The notes under the pieces are model-generated. The model did not search any database. It was not told where the DNA came from and saw only the letters and a list, made by a program, of their open reading frames with translations. Below, in pieces: positions 1 through 13,800 of a stretch of DNA of 64,000 bases (position 1 is its first letter; every line of letters begins with the position of its first letter). This DNA comes from Siderastrea siderea (Eukaryota > Cnidaria > Anthozoa > Scleractinia > Rhizangiidae), in the NCBI GenBank assembly GCA_964030785.1, contig OZ034966.1, positions 2,481,701 to 2,545,700 on the forward strand, given 5' to 3'. The translations under genes and the position numbers were made by a program.

Positions 1-1145
1 GTTAGAACAACCTGAAACGCAAATAAACAGCCCCGCAGGAAAGTAGTGTCAGTGGCTTTCATTAGAATTGAATGATCGCACTTCAAGATTCCACGCACAG
101 TATCAGAAGTTAGAACAACATCAGTCTTTATACTTGACTAACATCACTGAAGTTATAACTCGAATAGAGTAAGACGCATACAAATTAGCATGCTTTATTC
201 TCAAGCTTACTTAGTACAATCTTCCCACATCTGGGCACGGGCTTCAGTATTCTTCTGGAAGCCAGTTCAGTTAAAGGTCGACTAAGAAGCCTGAGAGAGA
301 TGCGAAAAACTGGAGTTGAATGACTCAGTTATAGACAACAATGATTGTGCAATGCGCTATACAAAACAGAACTCATCAAGACGTCATGACTCCGTATCCA
401 TAACCAAGGGAAATATTCATCGAAATGTCAACTATATTTTCCACTATTTTGTTTAACTCAAAAACCATTTGCTTCACTTTGAGCACAACGAGAAATGGAT
501 AGCGAAAAGTAGGTGTTAATCCGAAAACTATGTTGCATGAATCTTATTTACAGGGGCGCACCTTGAGGTCAACAATTTCGTGTAAGCTGATGTTCACAGA
601 ACGTGGCGCACAAAACAGGAACACACAGGCAGACAGGCTTCGAAGTAGAAACAAATGAATAACATTTCGCAAGATTTTGTGCCCTATAAAACTTCTTTCT
701 CAGTTAAGACGGAGCGCTACTGTCTCCTTACAAATTGCTTATTGCACAAAACAAAACAACTAGTGATTGCACCTTTCTGCATGGCAGACAAAGAAATAGG
801 CACGTAGATTTTGCAAGCACAAGCAAGAAAAAACGACGGAAGGTTTGGAAGACTACTAATCCCTTCTACAATACTAGGGATAGTTCAGTACAGCTGGCAC
901 AAGGTACCTACCCGAAGCTTAATCCAATAACTGCTAGATTGTGATCATTAGGTTTTCTCGCTGGAGCCATCAGGCCTCTATAAGTAAACAAGATACATGT
1001 GTATAAAACCAACACTTTTGCAATGAAGTAAGGTCTTACAAGTTGACGTCAACTCTGGAAACGAAATTCACATATTGGACTGGCAAGCAATTGAGTCCCT
1101 TAGCGGCGTGTACGCTAGGGACAATAGTTCCGACATAATGCCTTA
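1..1145. repeat. Copy A of a diverged ~1.1-kb duplication
   Basis: This stretch matches 5590-6760 in the same order and orientation, with many substitutions and small indels. Shared blocks include GAAATATTCATCGAAATG (410 and 5999), ATCTTATTTACAGGGG (542 and 6107), AACATTTCGCAAGATTTT (661 and 6234), and CTGGAGCCATCAGGCCTCTA (961 and 6570). No protein family is recognisable in either copy. The window starts inside the copy, so its left end is unknown. A third partial match to the first ~75 bases lies near 4315-4390. Confidence 0.75.
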
Positions 1146-4100
1146 GCTTAAAGAGGTGTTCATCTTACAGGTTTCCGCCTCTCGTGCAATGGAAGAACGG
1201 TTTTTAATTCTTAGTTTTTTATTTTATACTTTTTACAACTATTACATTTTCATGCAGCCGCCTGCCGTCTTTATATACACCTTTCGAGACGTAATTACGT
1301 AAACTTGTACTCTCTAAACTAAGCGAGCCGTGCAAAGAATCTCAAATACGCCCTACGGACTTTTCTATTCATTTGATGTCTCTCATTAAGATCACAATCT
1401 TTTTGTTAAACATTCTCTGTTTGAACTGAAAACTATTTTTACAATCGTCGGAAATTTGGGCTTTAGTAATTAGGTGCAAGTTTTTGAAAGACCTTAATTG
1501 CAGATTTGCTCAGGAACGCATGGTGCGATATCCAGTACATTAAACTACGTTAAACCTCCAAGATGAGTAACACATTATACTAGGGAAATATCAATTTTTA
1601 TGATTTTTCAGCTTGGTATATACTGTTGATTTAATGAAAAAGACAGATAGCAAAAAACTGGTCATACAACATGTAGCCGAACAAAAGCAAAGAATGCGCT
1701 CTGTCAGGCATCCTGCTGAAGCTTGATGACCTTACTGATCCTAATTTCAATATAATCTCGACAGAACATTTGTTTGAACCTTACCGAACGTGCGTAATAT
1801 AACTGATATGTTATGTATTAATCAACGTTTGAAACTGGTTTAAACAAAGGATGGCTTTTTATTTTGACTACCTCAAAAACCCGACACTGGACATTACCTC
1901 GTCACGTTGACCAAAATGACTTTGAAGAGGTAAATTTCAGACATGGGAAATAATCTTCGTCCCATAGTCCAAGTGATCATGGCATTATCTCTAGTCATAG
2001 CGGTGGAGGATCAAAAAAGAAAGGTTTTTTTTTAAATTAATGAAAGAAGGGCCGGCAAAGCGGACACCAGGGTCAAATGCCAAATAGCGTCATTGTCAAC
2101 TGAGTCACGGGATTTTGTTAAAACAGGAAATACAGGTTTTTTTTAGATGGGCAAGTCCGAGTGACTTAGGTAACAGGTGCTTTGTTTTTGTCTCTTCAAA
2201 GAGCAAATGCAAGATGATTTACTTTCCTCGGCGTACGTGCGCTGAAATTAAGTGCTTAATTACTTCTGACCATTTATGAACACACTGTTCTTCACAGCGG
2301 ATGATTAATAGCTCGGAGCATCTAAGAGATATTGTTCCGATACTTTCACCTCGTAGCTCGGACGCCTCACGAAAGGAAATTACAGAGCAAATATCACACG
2401 AAACAATGGGTAGCGATGTCATCTGAGAAGATGGGCATTGGTAGGTCCTGTTGTGTAAGGTACTTGCAAGCCTGCCGATTTAAAGCTGAAAAAATCAATG
2501 AAATTTCTTCGCGCAAGAGACACTGCAAATCATGAGTAGTTAAGATTCTTTTGTTATTTTCATCTTTTGTTTAGTCTTAAAAGACATAAATTCAATGGGC
2601 TCTCAAGAAAAGGATTTTTACCAGAATACAGAACAAAAATAATTACAAATGGACCTTTAATTGCGTCGCAACGGGTGGCAAGCCCTTTTTTGCTTATGTT
2701 ATCGTTTTTGTTCTTTTTGATCTCTATTTCTCTCGCAGGAAAAAGTGAACAGTGGTTCTATATGTAACAATGTCCAAATGCAAGGATATACAGGTGAAGA
2801 AAAAGATGGAAAGGAAACAGGAATGTACTCAAGCAAGGGAGTATCATAAGTTGACCTTTGGTACCTTTGAACAAAGTCATTAGTCCAATATCTGCTGGCG
2901 CCAAAAAACCGCTTTGGACGCTAAAAGCTTGACAGAAGTGACTACTCGCAAAACGAACATGATAAATGTTCAATTTACAGTGCTAGTGAATAAATGTTAG
3001 TGTAACAGACTCCAGAAAGTTGGAAGAGACTTTGAACAGCCGCTGTCGCACTTAAATGAAGGACAGCCATAGCATATCTGCCTGTTCTTAGGCGCGGTTA
3101 GTTGTTGGGGTAAAGCTACAGTTTCTAGGCTGTTCCCGTCGAACGGCTTTCTGAACTGTTGGAAAATACCCTGTCACCTACATGCCACATTAAATCCTCC
3201 TAGCTCAGTCACCTTGTAAAAACTGAAGGCTTTCTGCGGGGCACCTCACCGCCACGAGTTTAATTATCATAAGAACTCGATAAACCGAGCATTGTTTCAA
3301 AGATGGATGGACAAACCACGTGTCGTTTAATGGTACTCTTAAACGAGGCATTTTTTGCACCTTGAAATTCAACGCTAACGAGGCCATAGCCAAACAGTGT
3401 AAACCAACCAACGAAGAATTTCCAGTGCACACGCAATTTCTTTTGCAATTTGGCTCGCAATGAAGCTGAAAGAAAAAATACTTCGTGCAACAGCAACTTA
3501 TTAATGTCAACGCAGGTTTTCGTCAAATATTTGTAGGTTTCCGAAGAGAAACGAAAAATAACGGTTCCTACAAACGGTTTTAGTTCCTAACATATATTAT
3601 GATCAGCAAGCAAGTAAAAGTCTTTCAAAGTTGCACAAGAATGCTTTATTTTGTTTTTAAGTACAAAAGTAAACTCATTGGTTTCTATCAGTTCATACAA
3701 ATTTAACACCGATATTTTACAGTAAATCTCATACCATCCACAAAGGTATAATTTACAAGCGCGGTAAAGTCAAGTTCAAACCTCTCTGAATGACGTAAAA
3801 ATATATTAATACATTAATGATCTGAGTACTCCATATAATTGTATTTACAGTTGTTACGCAAATAACTGTGGTTTCTTGGAGACCTTTTTCTCTCTAAACA
3901 TCGCACATAATAAGATTCCACTTTGTTGTAACGGATTATTAGTGTAGTATGAAGTGATTACACCATTTTTTCATTAACGCCTGACCTCAAAAATTCACGC
4001 CAGGTGTATATCTTCTAAGTCATTATCACTCGACAAACTCATCATGCTTCGGCTGAGACGCTAGGCATTGTAAGTTAATTTGCACATAACGTATGGCATT

Positions 4101-5589
4101 CTGATAAGATCTCGCATTTTCCTTCAATCCGTTAAAAACCCATTCTATGGAAACTATGATGATATTTCCATTCCCAAGAGAAACCAATTTCGAAACAGGA
4201 CTGAGACAAATTTCGCATTTCGTATCACAAAATATTAAGTGCCTGTGCAAAAGGAAAGTGCTGTTTAGTAGCTTTCATTTGAACCTTTAGATTTTCATCC
4301 AGTGACTCTAAATGTTAGAAGCACCTTTTTTCAGCATAATAGACAACACCGCAGGAAAGTATCGCTCAATGGCTTTCATTTGAATGATCCAGCATACTTG
4401 AGGGGTTAATCCATGGAATTAAATGTTAGCGCCAAATCAACCTACGTTTGACTATGAGAATAAAGGATTTAACGCCGTGGCCGATATTCAGAGGCGCCAA
4501 TCACTCACCTACGACAAATGACATCCGAACCTCTTGTGAACATATTCAGGACCTAGTGACGATAGGGTTTCCAATTTTTTATTTATTTTTTTGTTTCTAA
4601 GGCACACGGGAACAACTTGAAAACGTTGGCCTCCATCCTGGCTATCCATAGCCTCAGACACTAATAGCTGAGTAGTGTCAGTACACTAGTATCATAAAAT
4701 GGTAAGTTTTAACAGAACAGACACTACTTGTGACTTTTCAAAGTGTTTCTAAAAATAGCTGAAGAGAATAAGACAAAGTGAGTGAGAAAATGCACATCCA
4801 CTCATGATGATCTGCCAGGACTACCACACTTTCGCTTTTTCCAATCTTCAAGTACGTCTCAGTGGCGTGAGCGGTTAATGTCACTTCGAACCCTCTGAAA
4901 AAAAAAAGAATTATTAAATAGACTGCAGTTGCAGAAGGAGCACAAAAGCAGGAGCGAACTTTAATCGGTTCCCTAGAAACTCATATCCAACAGACAAAAA
5001 AAAAATGCTCATTGTAACACTGTTTCTTTTACAAGTTAACAACATTCGTTTATAATCCATAGGTTGTGAAGATATGATTATGAGCCTATGCAGGATTCGA
5101 ATTAATTGTTCAATTTCTTTGAATAATGAAAAGAAGTTTGAATAATTTGCCCCACTCAACCGGCTAAATAGATGGATAGATTCCTAGACAGGATAATTGC
5201 TTTAATTTCATCTATATGCGACCAGAATCTGACATGGTAATTCAGAACATGATATATTTCGCCGCCTGTAGCCAAAACATGCCTTTTGTTTTGCGTTGCT
5301 AGCGGTAGATAATGGCTTTTTATTGCCAGGCCACGTATTGCTGTCTAGAGAAACAGCTAGAACTTAACAAGGGTCAGAAAGACAAATTTGCCCTGTTTAA
5401 GAATAAAAATTTTAACTATGAAAATGTTTCTTGAAATAAGTCTATATGAACATCAAGAAGTTCTGCACGCAGAATATAACCAGGGCATCGCTGAAATTCC
5501 GAATGAATGGCTTAACCCTGTTCCTAAAAATTAAATCAGTAGTTGGCATTAATCAGGTAGCTTAGGAAGGCTTCATGAATCACACTTGA
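1146..5589. other. Gene-free interval, nothing recognised apart from partial repeats
   Basis: No exon chain, RNA gene or complete mobile element was recognised. Short open frames (for example 3205-3526 minus) lack family similarity, are not extendable by splicing and overlap each other. A fragment related to the dispersed ~105-bp repeat occurs at about 4250-4390 (AGCATAATAGACAACACCGC then GGAAAGTATCGCTC). Confidence 0.5.
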
Positions 5590-6760
5590 GAACTTCTTCC
5601 AGCCTCACACCTTTGAACCACCTTGTACAGCATAATAAACAGTATCAAAGGAAAGTACTGCTCTGTAGACTTTATATGAATGGTGACAATCACGCCTTAG
5701 GACTTCACCCACAGAACCTAAGCTAGACCAATGTGTTTAGACATGACTACCAACAGAGCGTGACTCGAGTGAGAAAGCGGCCATTAGGAAAAAGACAAAA
5801 ATTAACATGCTTCATTCTCGGACTTACTCAATACATTTTCCCATATCTGGACACGAGCGTGTTCTTCCGGAAGCCAGTTTTCAGGTCGACTAAGAAGCCT
5901 GCGAGAGAGATGCGAAATAGAGGAGCTGAATAACTTACACAACACTATGCAATGCGCTATAAAACAGAACTCATCAAGAACTCATCCATTACTAAAGGAA
6001 ATATTCATCGAAATGCTAACTTTATTTTCCACCACTTTGTCTAACTCAAAAAAACCATTCGCTTCACTTCGAGGAGTTAATCTGAAAACTGCAAATCTGC
6101 ATGAATCTTATTTACAGGGGCACCTTGAGGACTACAATTTCGCGCATGTTCGATGTTTGCCGGACGTGACGTGCTAAACAAAACAAACAAAAACACACTC
6201 ACAGACAACCTTCTTGAAGAAGAAACAACTGAACAACATTTCGCAAGATTTTTAGCCTTGAGCTCCTCTCCTAAGACGTAAAGCCATTCTCTTCTTTCAA
6301 ATTTCTTATTGCACAGAAAAATTAATACGCTGAAACAAATAGTACATGTATACACCCTTCTGGCAGAGAAAAACTATGAACCCAGATTTTGCGAAGATAG
6401 CAAAACACAAGCAAAGAAAAAGAAAAGAGCTAGAAAAACGACGGAAGGTTTGGAAGACTATATAATTTCCTACTAAAATACTAGGGACAGTTCAGTACAG
6501 CTAGCCCAAAGTACCTACCCGGAGCTTGACCCCATAGCTGCTAGACTGTAATCATTAGCTTTTCTCGCTGGAGCCATCAGGCCTCTATAAGTAAACACGA
6601 TACATGAGTGTGTTAGTTTTATGAAACAAACACTTTTGCAGTGAAACAAGGTCTTACAAGTTGAGGTCAATTCTGGAAACGAAATTCACATATTAAACTG
6701 ATACCAAATTGACTCCCTCTACAGCATGTACACTGAAAACTAGTTCCAACAGTATGCCTT
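5590..6760. repeat. Copy B of a diverged ~1.1-kb duplication
   Basis: Direct, diverged copy of 1-1145. Its left end overlaps a unit of the dispersed ~105-bp repeat (CACCTTGTACAGCATAATAA at 5620). The shared order of at least four blocks over 1 kb argues for one duplication or two insertions of a long element, not chance. Confidence 0.75.
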
Positions 6761-6789
6761 GCATGGCGTTTAATTAAAACCCTTTCACT

Positions 6790-6910
6790 TCCAGAGTCAG
6801 TTATGGAGACATTATGGTGGTTCTAACTTTTGACTCTGTGGACGAAATCCTATGGTGTGACTATTCAAATGAATCCATGTCAGCAGTACTTTTACATGGT
6901 ACTATTTATA
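6790..6910. repeat. Unit of the dispersed ~105-bp repeat
   Basis: Carries the family's core phrases: ATTATGGTGGTTCTAACTTT, GACTCTGTGGACGAAATCCT and GACTATTCAAATGAA, then an AGCAGTACTTTT-like block. Other copies are near 4250, 5620, 9400, 9722-10150, 20770-20880 (inverted) and 43185-43330. Confidence 0.65.
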
Positions 6911-7266
6911 TTTAAGTATTTTACAAAATGAAATTTTGGATTCGTCTTGAATTTTGATTTTAGGCACTCTTGGGAGTGAAAGGGTTAAATGGGTGTCAGC
7001 CTTCCGGGGAGAGTGTAAGTACAGCAGAAACTGACGCCATATGCGCGGGCGTCTTAGACAAGTGCTCTCTATTATAAGAGAGTTAGAGTCTTAAAATTCA
7101 CCTCCCTCAGTTTAACACGGACACCTCTCTGAGCCTTATAATGGAATAATCCCCTACTTCCGTAGTTCGCTTCAGTCCTTTATCTCTTTTCACGCTGAGA
7201 CGGACAGTGACGTCTGGTCTAAAACGTGTCCTTGCAAGGACAAAGTTCAGTCTCTTAAACTAACAT

Positions 7267-7770
7267 CGAAATGAGAAAGATGGAATATTCAGTTTGTCAC
7301 GAGCCTGGGACAAAGAAAAAATCTGAGTCCCCGACGGGAATCGAACCCATGACCTCCCGTACATCGGTCGGGCGCTCTAACCACTGAGCTACTGGGAGAC
7401 TCGTGGCGAGCGAGGTCATATTTACTGAGTTCGTTGTGACACGCGTCCTGCATACTGCTAGGATCAGCAATGTCGAAAGCACCGCGTGTGATAATAAAGA
7501 AAGATGGGTTCGATTCCCGTCGGGGACTCAGATTTTTTTCCCACGCTCGTGACAAACTGAATATTCCATCTTTCTCATTTCTTTCCGAGCTTAAAATTTA
7601 CATCTTTCTTTCTTTATTATCACACACGGTGCTTTCGACATTGCTGATCCTAGCAGTATGCAGGACGCGTGTCACAACGAACTTTGTCCCACGCTCGTGA
7701 CAAACTGAATATTCCATCTTTCTCGTCTCTTTCCGAGCTTAAAATTTACCATCTTTCTTTCTTTAACATA
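7267..7770. mobile_element. Composite of nested and inverted tRNA-derived SINE copies
   Basis: On the minus strand, 7399-7326 is a tRNA-like head: an A box TAGCTCAGTGG (7390-7380) and a B box GGTTCGATTCC (7348-7338), with a D-stem and a mostly pairable acceptor stem, but an irregular anticodon stem. A second head fragment on the plus strand (7508-7531) repeats the B-box end. The tail (CTCGTGACAAACTGAATATT then CCATCTTTCTC) appears inverted at 7268-7300, forward at 7545-7578 and forward again at 7692-7722. The block 7421-7504 recurs inverted at 7605-7690. This lies just downstream of the stop codon at 7821. Confidence 0.75.
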
Positions 7771-7820
7771 GAAGTGGTTCAAACTGACCGCTAAATTACA
7801 ATATCACAAAATTCAGCGCC

Positions 7821-10800
7821 CTACCTTTTGATGGTGTCCATGGAGACATCAATCCCTTTCTCCTGCAGGCGCGCAAAGACTTCATGGCATTCCTCTGATG
7901 CAACAACTTCGTCTTCATCCTAAAATGAAAATGAATCGGTGCTACCTTATGCGTTGTACACAACGTTTTATACAACAAGATCTTCCCTTCTGTTTGTTCG
8001 CATTTGTTTGTTTGCTCGCATGCTTTCTTGTTTGCTGGCAACAAGGTCACAAAACCTAACACAGCTAAAACAGAGTCCTTAATTTTCATAGCAGAGTATC
8101 ATTGCTAAGCAAATTTGGTAACCTATCAAGCCAAGAAATTTTGGTAGTGACGCAGCAGTCACGTGACCGTCCGTTCGTCCGTCCGTCCGACCGCACCACA
8201 GGATCACCAATATGAGGTGGCATACACTTGAGATAACCCTGTGCTGTATCCCGCGTTTTTGGCGCGAAATCGCATGGAGTCCCGCGTTTTACCAAAGACA
8301 ACAAAAGCCAAAAACAATTTTATTAATGGAAAGAACAGGTTCAAAAGAATACTCAGTTGTCCTTTGAGGACTTCATCTTTGTTGTCGGTTCTGCTGCGAA
8401 CTCGGTCGGCACAACGCTTGAGTTCGCAGCATTTCGCAGCTGCCCCCACACCAAATATAGCAGAGTTAGTGCCTTCTGTTTTGTGGACCATGGCTTTTGC
8501 GGCGGTCCGAACACATTTTCCCAGGAAAAACACCAGCATTTTCATGTCGATAGGCATCTTGTCACGGGTAAAGAAATAAGTAGTATAATTAACTCCAACA
8601 AGTAGAGTCAGCGTTTCTGGCCTAGTGGAATAATACCGGCCTGGGACGCCGGCCCAACCCTAGGCTGTGCAGGTTCGACACTTAGCGGGGACATAAATGA
8701 ATTCTTTAACGACTTGAATGAGAGTATTTTCACAAATTAATAAGTACCAGCAAAAAAAAAATTTTAGGCCTGGCTAAATCTATATATTCTAATTTGAATA
8801 CAGTAACATCAAAACAGTTTCATATTGAAAACACTGACAAAGATGCCGAGAGCTGTGATCAAGAAGCTATGAAACATCCCTCGATCGCCTAGGCTGTAAG
8901 CAATCGTTTTCTCTTTCTCGTTTTTTTCTCTTTTTTTTTGGAATCGTTCATAAAACAAATCCCGCGAAAATTTGATTCTTCACAATAATTATGTTTCCTT
9001 CAGCTACATCTCCGACTGGGAATAATAGATGCATTTAGAGACACTTGAAATATGCAATGTACACAACATGTACTTACTTTTTTGAACTTCAAAGTTGCGA
9101 ATTGGTAAAGAAAAATTTAGCTTCCAATAATAAATCAGATATGCAAATAGTAATGACCACAAGGTCGGAGCTGGCTATAGTGGCGGAAATGCGCTGAAAA
9201 GCAGAATGTAATTAACCACCGTATCACCTTATTCCACGAGAGTGTAGCACTGTTGTTGTTCTGTTCTTTCACAGTTCCGTTCTCTTCCCTCTTTTGCTGG
9301 CGTTCTTTTGAACCTGTGAAAAACCACAAAAAACACATGCTAAGAAACAAGCAAAGCTGGTGTTCTTGAATGTGTCGAGTACATCGTTTAACACATTCAC
9401 TCTTAGAATGAGCCATGAATCATAAGACGTGGTTCTACGTTTTGACTCTGAACGACTGAAATACTCAAGTGTAACCATTCAAATAAAAGCTATTGAGCTG
9501 TACAAGGTCATGTATTTAGTTATTTATCCTTATTTAATTATACGTATTTAGTTATTTTTATTCAACCACTGGACGGACTGCTGTACCTTTGTAAGTTCCT
9601 CCCGCCTCGATTAGCTTCTGCTATTTGAGGGCGGAACCGAAACTTCAATTATGAGTATTTAGTGCTTAATAATTTTTGTATTCAATAATTTATGTATTTT
9701 TGTGAATTTTTTGTGAATAAAGGTGGTCCTAACAATTGCGTCTGTGGATGAAATCATAAGTGTGACCATTCAAAGTAGAGTTATTGAGAAGTGGTGCTGT
9801 TTATTGTGCTGTACAAGATAGCCCTAACTTTTATGTCTGTGGTTGAAATCTTGAGGTATGACTATTCAAAGAAGAGTTAACGAGGCAATACTTTCCTATT
9901 CAATATACTGTACAAGGTGGTTCTATCTTTTGATTCCGTGGACTAAAACCTAAATTACGAGCATTCGAATGAAAACTACAGAGCAGCAACTTCCTGTGGT
10001 GCTGTTTTTTAAGCTGTACAAGATGCTTCTAACATTTAACTGTGGTGCTGTTTTTTAAGTTGTACAAGATGCTTCTAACATTTAAGTCTGTTGATGCCTG
10101 GAACCTAGAGTGTGAGTATTCAAATGAAAGCTGCTCCGTAGTACTTTTCGAGGCTGCTGTTTGATTTTTGATACTGAAAACATAAAAAGTGGGAATTTTG
10201 TAGAATTTTATGGGGCTAGTCTTAAAAGTTAAAGGATCTAATTAGTTGCCAAGCGTTAATGAAAACAAAACTGAAGCAAAATTAGCAATAAACACCTGGT
10301 GGTAATGGTGGCGGAGGTCTTTCCTTGAACAAAAATCCTTCTTTGAGGACTTTAGCTGCTGCACGGCTGCGGCGCGCATCTTTTGAGCTGCGGGAATTGG
10401 AGGAATTAGAACACAGTGAACTCATGGCATAGCAGGATAGAAGAACAGAGTCAAAAACATAACGGTGAAAAACAAGTAATTTAATTCAAAATACCATTGT
10501 GCTAAATGAATTGTCTGGTGGCTAGATTCCCAAGGGGAAGGTGTACTCAGCTACTCAATTCAATTGATTTAATTGTTGTTTAGACAACGACTCAAAAGAT
10601 ATTGATTCCTCTAAAATCCGTATTGTTTAAATCATGATGTATTTTTGTTCGTATTTCTAAAGATGGCTTGACGTGGGGTCGTTGGTCTAAGAATACTAAT
10701 CGATTTTTCAAAACCGTTGGGGCCTTAAAATTGGAAAATGACTAACAACGGCAAATAATGACGTCACATTCTCACCTTAACCTTCCAACATGCGCTGAAG

Positions 10801-13800
10801 AGGGTCTGGGACGGCCATGTGCTCCCTCAGATACAGTCCTTTCTCTCTGAAAGCAGATAATTTGTCAGTGTTAACTTCTAGAAAAACCTCTTGTATGTAG
10901 GTGTGTAAGTCGGATGGCAAATGTACTCTCAAAAGTCTCAGGAAATGTGGTGATATTCAAACGCAAATTTGCTGCGCTTGTAACACCTTATGTTAGTGAC
11001 CAACAAGCCAATAATCCTCGCTTTTCAGGGATGGCTGTGTCGGAAATAAATGGTAATTTTTTAAGATGGCTGTTCGTGCGTTGGTCTTTCGCGAGCGTCT
11101 AAACGCTCAAATCCTTCGTGGCTGGTAAACACACCTTAATATTCGTTGGTTTAACACCTCCGACCACAGGAGGTGCAAAAGGCCAAACAAAAGCAACTTG
11201 GAATATTTCTACTCATACATTCTGGATGAGATGCGGTAGCACGATGAAGGACAGCCCCTAATAGCTCATCTTGGGTCAGAGGAATAGTACGACTTTCAAA
11301 TTTCAAATAAGTCGCTATCGTGTAGCTGCCACTCCTCTTTGTTGATGATCAGAAGTGAAGGAGGTTCTAGAAACATGATTGGCGTGACATATGATAATTT
11401 AAACCTTTCCCACTTGGCTCGTATTCGTACTCCTATCTAATGGTCTCAACAACTCACTCGCACTGTAGCAGACGTTGCTCGTGGTTTTCGTCTCGGGGAT
11501 TTCGGTCTTTCAGCTGTCGATTCACTGCGTTCCGGCGTCCGTTTGATGGGCGCAGAACTGGGCCGGGTGGGACGGCTTTTCTGAAAAGAACAAGTCGTAA
11601 CGATTTTACACAGATAAACGACTGAGTTGTTACCAACTGACCAGTAGGGGTTTGAATTTAACGGAAAAGGTAACTCGGTAATGGTATACGAGTTATCTGT
11701 AGAAAGGGGTTAATGTAGCCAGATAATCTGGAAACACTAAACCAGCAGAGAACCACTATTTCTAAAACTTTTTACACGGATGACACATACAATGAGTTTT
11801 CCTCCCTATTACGTTTTTTAAGCACCGCAGTTTTTCCTTGTTTGTCTATCGCTACACTTAATGGTAGTTACGTGAAAACTATCGCATACCAAGAGTTTCT
11901 CACTTCCTGATGACGTCTGCTTAGTCCCAGTCTTTCCATTTTTCGACTCCGCCAGCACAGCAGCAGTAGGCCTGGTAACTGATCTGCAGGCACAGGGTTC
12001 TTCCTCGCACGGTATCTCATTCACTTTGGCCAAAAGCTTCGCTCTTGTACTTTGAGTCTTCCTGTGCAGATTACTTACACTAGAGAACTGATTATTTCCA
12101 GCTAGTTCAGGGCTTTCCTGAGTTTGCGAGTCTTTTTCTTCTATTTCGAAGCCATTTTTGATAACAACGCCCGGGTGAGACCACAGGCAGCTGTCCAGCG
12201 TTCGCTTTGCAGCGGTTTCGTCGTCGATGACATCATTAGAGGATTGCTCGCGAGGTACAAGTGAGCTACCTGCCTTACTGCAGTCTAAATCTTCACTATC
12301 GTGACTAAAAACGTCTTGACTAAAGGTCACTGATTTCTTCAAAGAACTGCTGCCACTTGTATCTTCACTTCCCATAACAGAAAGGTGAATATTTCCATCG
12401 GAATTTGACTTTCGTAAGGACGACTTTGCCGGTGGTTGATCTCTCTTACTGGTTCTGCCACCAGACTGATGTTTTTGCTTTGAAGCCTGTTTTTTATTGC
12501 TCTTTGTAGGACTCCACTTTGGTAGCGGTGGTTTTGTAGCAACCTGATAAACGAAAATTCAAATTACTGCAATGAATAGTACATTGCAAAGCAAGGTAAT
12601 GAGCTGGCACGTGACCTCAAATCTCCATGGCGACTAAGAGTATCCTGGTGCACATTTAAACACCTGTCCAGAGAAGGCCAGTGAGAGTTTATGTCAGTGT
12701 CTTGCCGTAAACAACAAGACAGTGACCCGGCCCTTTGTATCTCAAGTACTCTACCGTCTGAAGCCAGCTTTCGTCCGGGACAAACATCCTTCCCTTTATA
12801 CTGTATAACCACATTCGAAAATAGTAAATAGGACTATTGTGGCCTTAAATGGGAGAGCCAAATCAGCCTCTACATAATGGTACTGTATTTAACTCATCGA
12901 AATGGCCCCCACTTTAGGGGACCAAAAGAGAATAATTATCTTTGAATTTACAGTGTAGCACGCAATCGTTTGTATCGTTTTCCAGTCAGTTCGCCTATTT
13001 ACGATAAAACAAGGTAATTGTCTACTAATGAATAATAATAATTCTTACCTTTTTATTACGGCTTAAGTTTGTCTCTGTCACCCTACTTCTTTCCTCGGCG
13101 AAACCAGACCTGTTTAAGCTGTTATTAGGATCTGAAGTTCTTCTCAAGTTCTGGAGACGGTTCCTCGCTGCTAAATCCTCAGAGTTGGAGAACTCCATAG
13201 TTTTTCCTTTTAGAACCAAAGAACTCTCGCTTTGGTGTTTTCTAACACGCGCCGAATCTTTAGCATGTTGGCTCATATACCTAGCTGAACAAACTCGGCT
13301 ATTTCTCAAGGGAAGGACGTTTGGCATGTAAGTATCCACAGGTTCTTCAACCCAGAACGTTTCATACAGACCATCAGCTGGTCCAGTGAAGTCATCAACA
13401 GGCAGGCATTCCATCTGCATGTTAACCACGTGAACCGAAGGTGTACTGGTACCAGTGACACCCGGATCAGGAGAAATATCTCCATTTCTACTCTGACTCG
13501 ACGTAGATTCGACTTCTAAGTCACGTGGACTAATTCGAAGATTGCTGATTTTCACCTTCGCGTTTTCCATGTCTTGGAACATGTCGGATATTTCGGCAGC
13601 TTCTGTTTGATTTTTGTCGTTTAATTCATCAAGCAAAGCTTCGCTTTTTACTACATAATCCGCTGAAACTCTACTGGGTTTAAAATCGCTTACGCTCGTC
13701 TCTTCATCGCTCCCACCCTCACTTCCTGCCGTCGGAATAGCGAACACCAAAGAACGACAGCCTGCCGAAGACAAGGACCTCGTCTCCGAAGATTTATCGA

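Noticed and set aside
3205..3526. Two overlapping minus-strand frames of 101 and 88 codons
   Set aside because: They overlap each other in different frames, have no family similarity and have no splice partners.
7326..7399. Functional tRNA gene on the minus strand
   Set aside because: Anticodon stem is irregular and the head is embedded in repeated tail modules, so it is a SINE head.
8204..8605. Overlapping frames of 82-117 codons on both strands
   Set aside because: They overlap in different frames on opposite strands, lie in an intron of the phase-verified gene and show no family similarity.
10776..10846. Alternative reading EKGLYLREHMAVPDPLQRMLE for this exon
   Set aside because: With the strong GTGAGA donor and the phases of both neighbours only the frame ERTVSEGAHGRPRPSSAHV is consistent.
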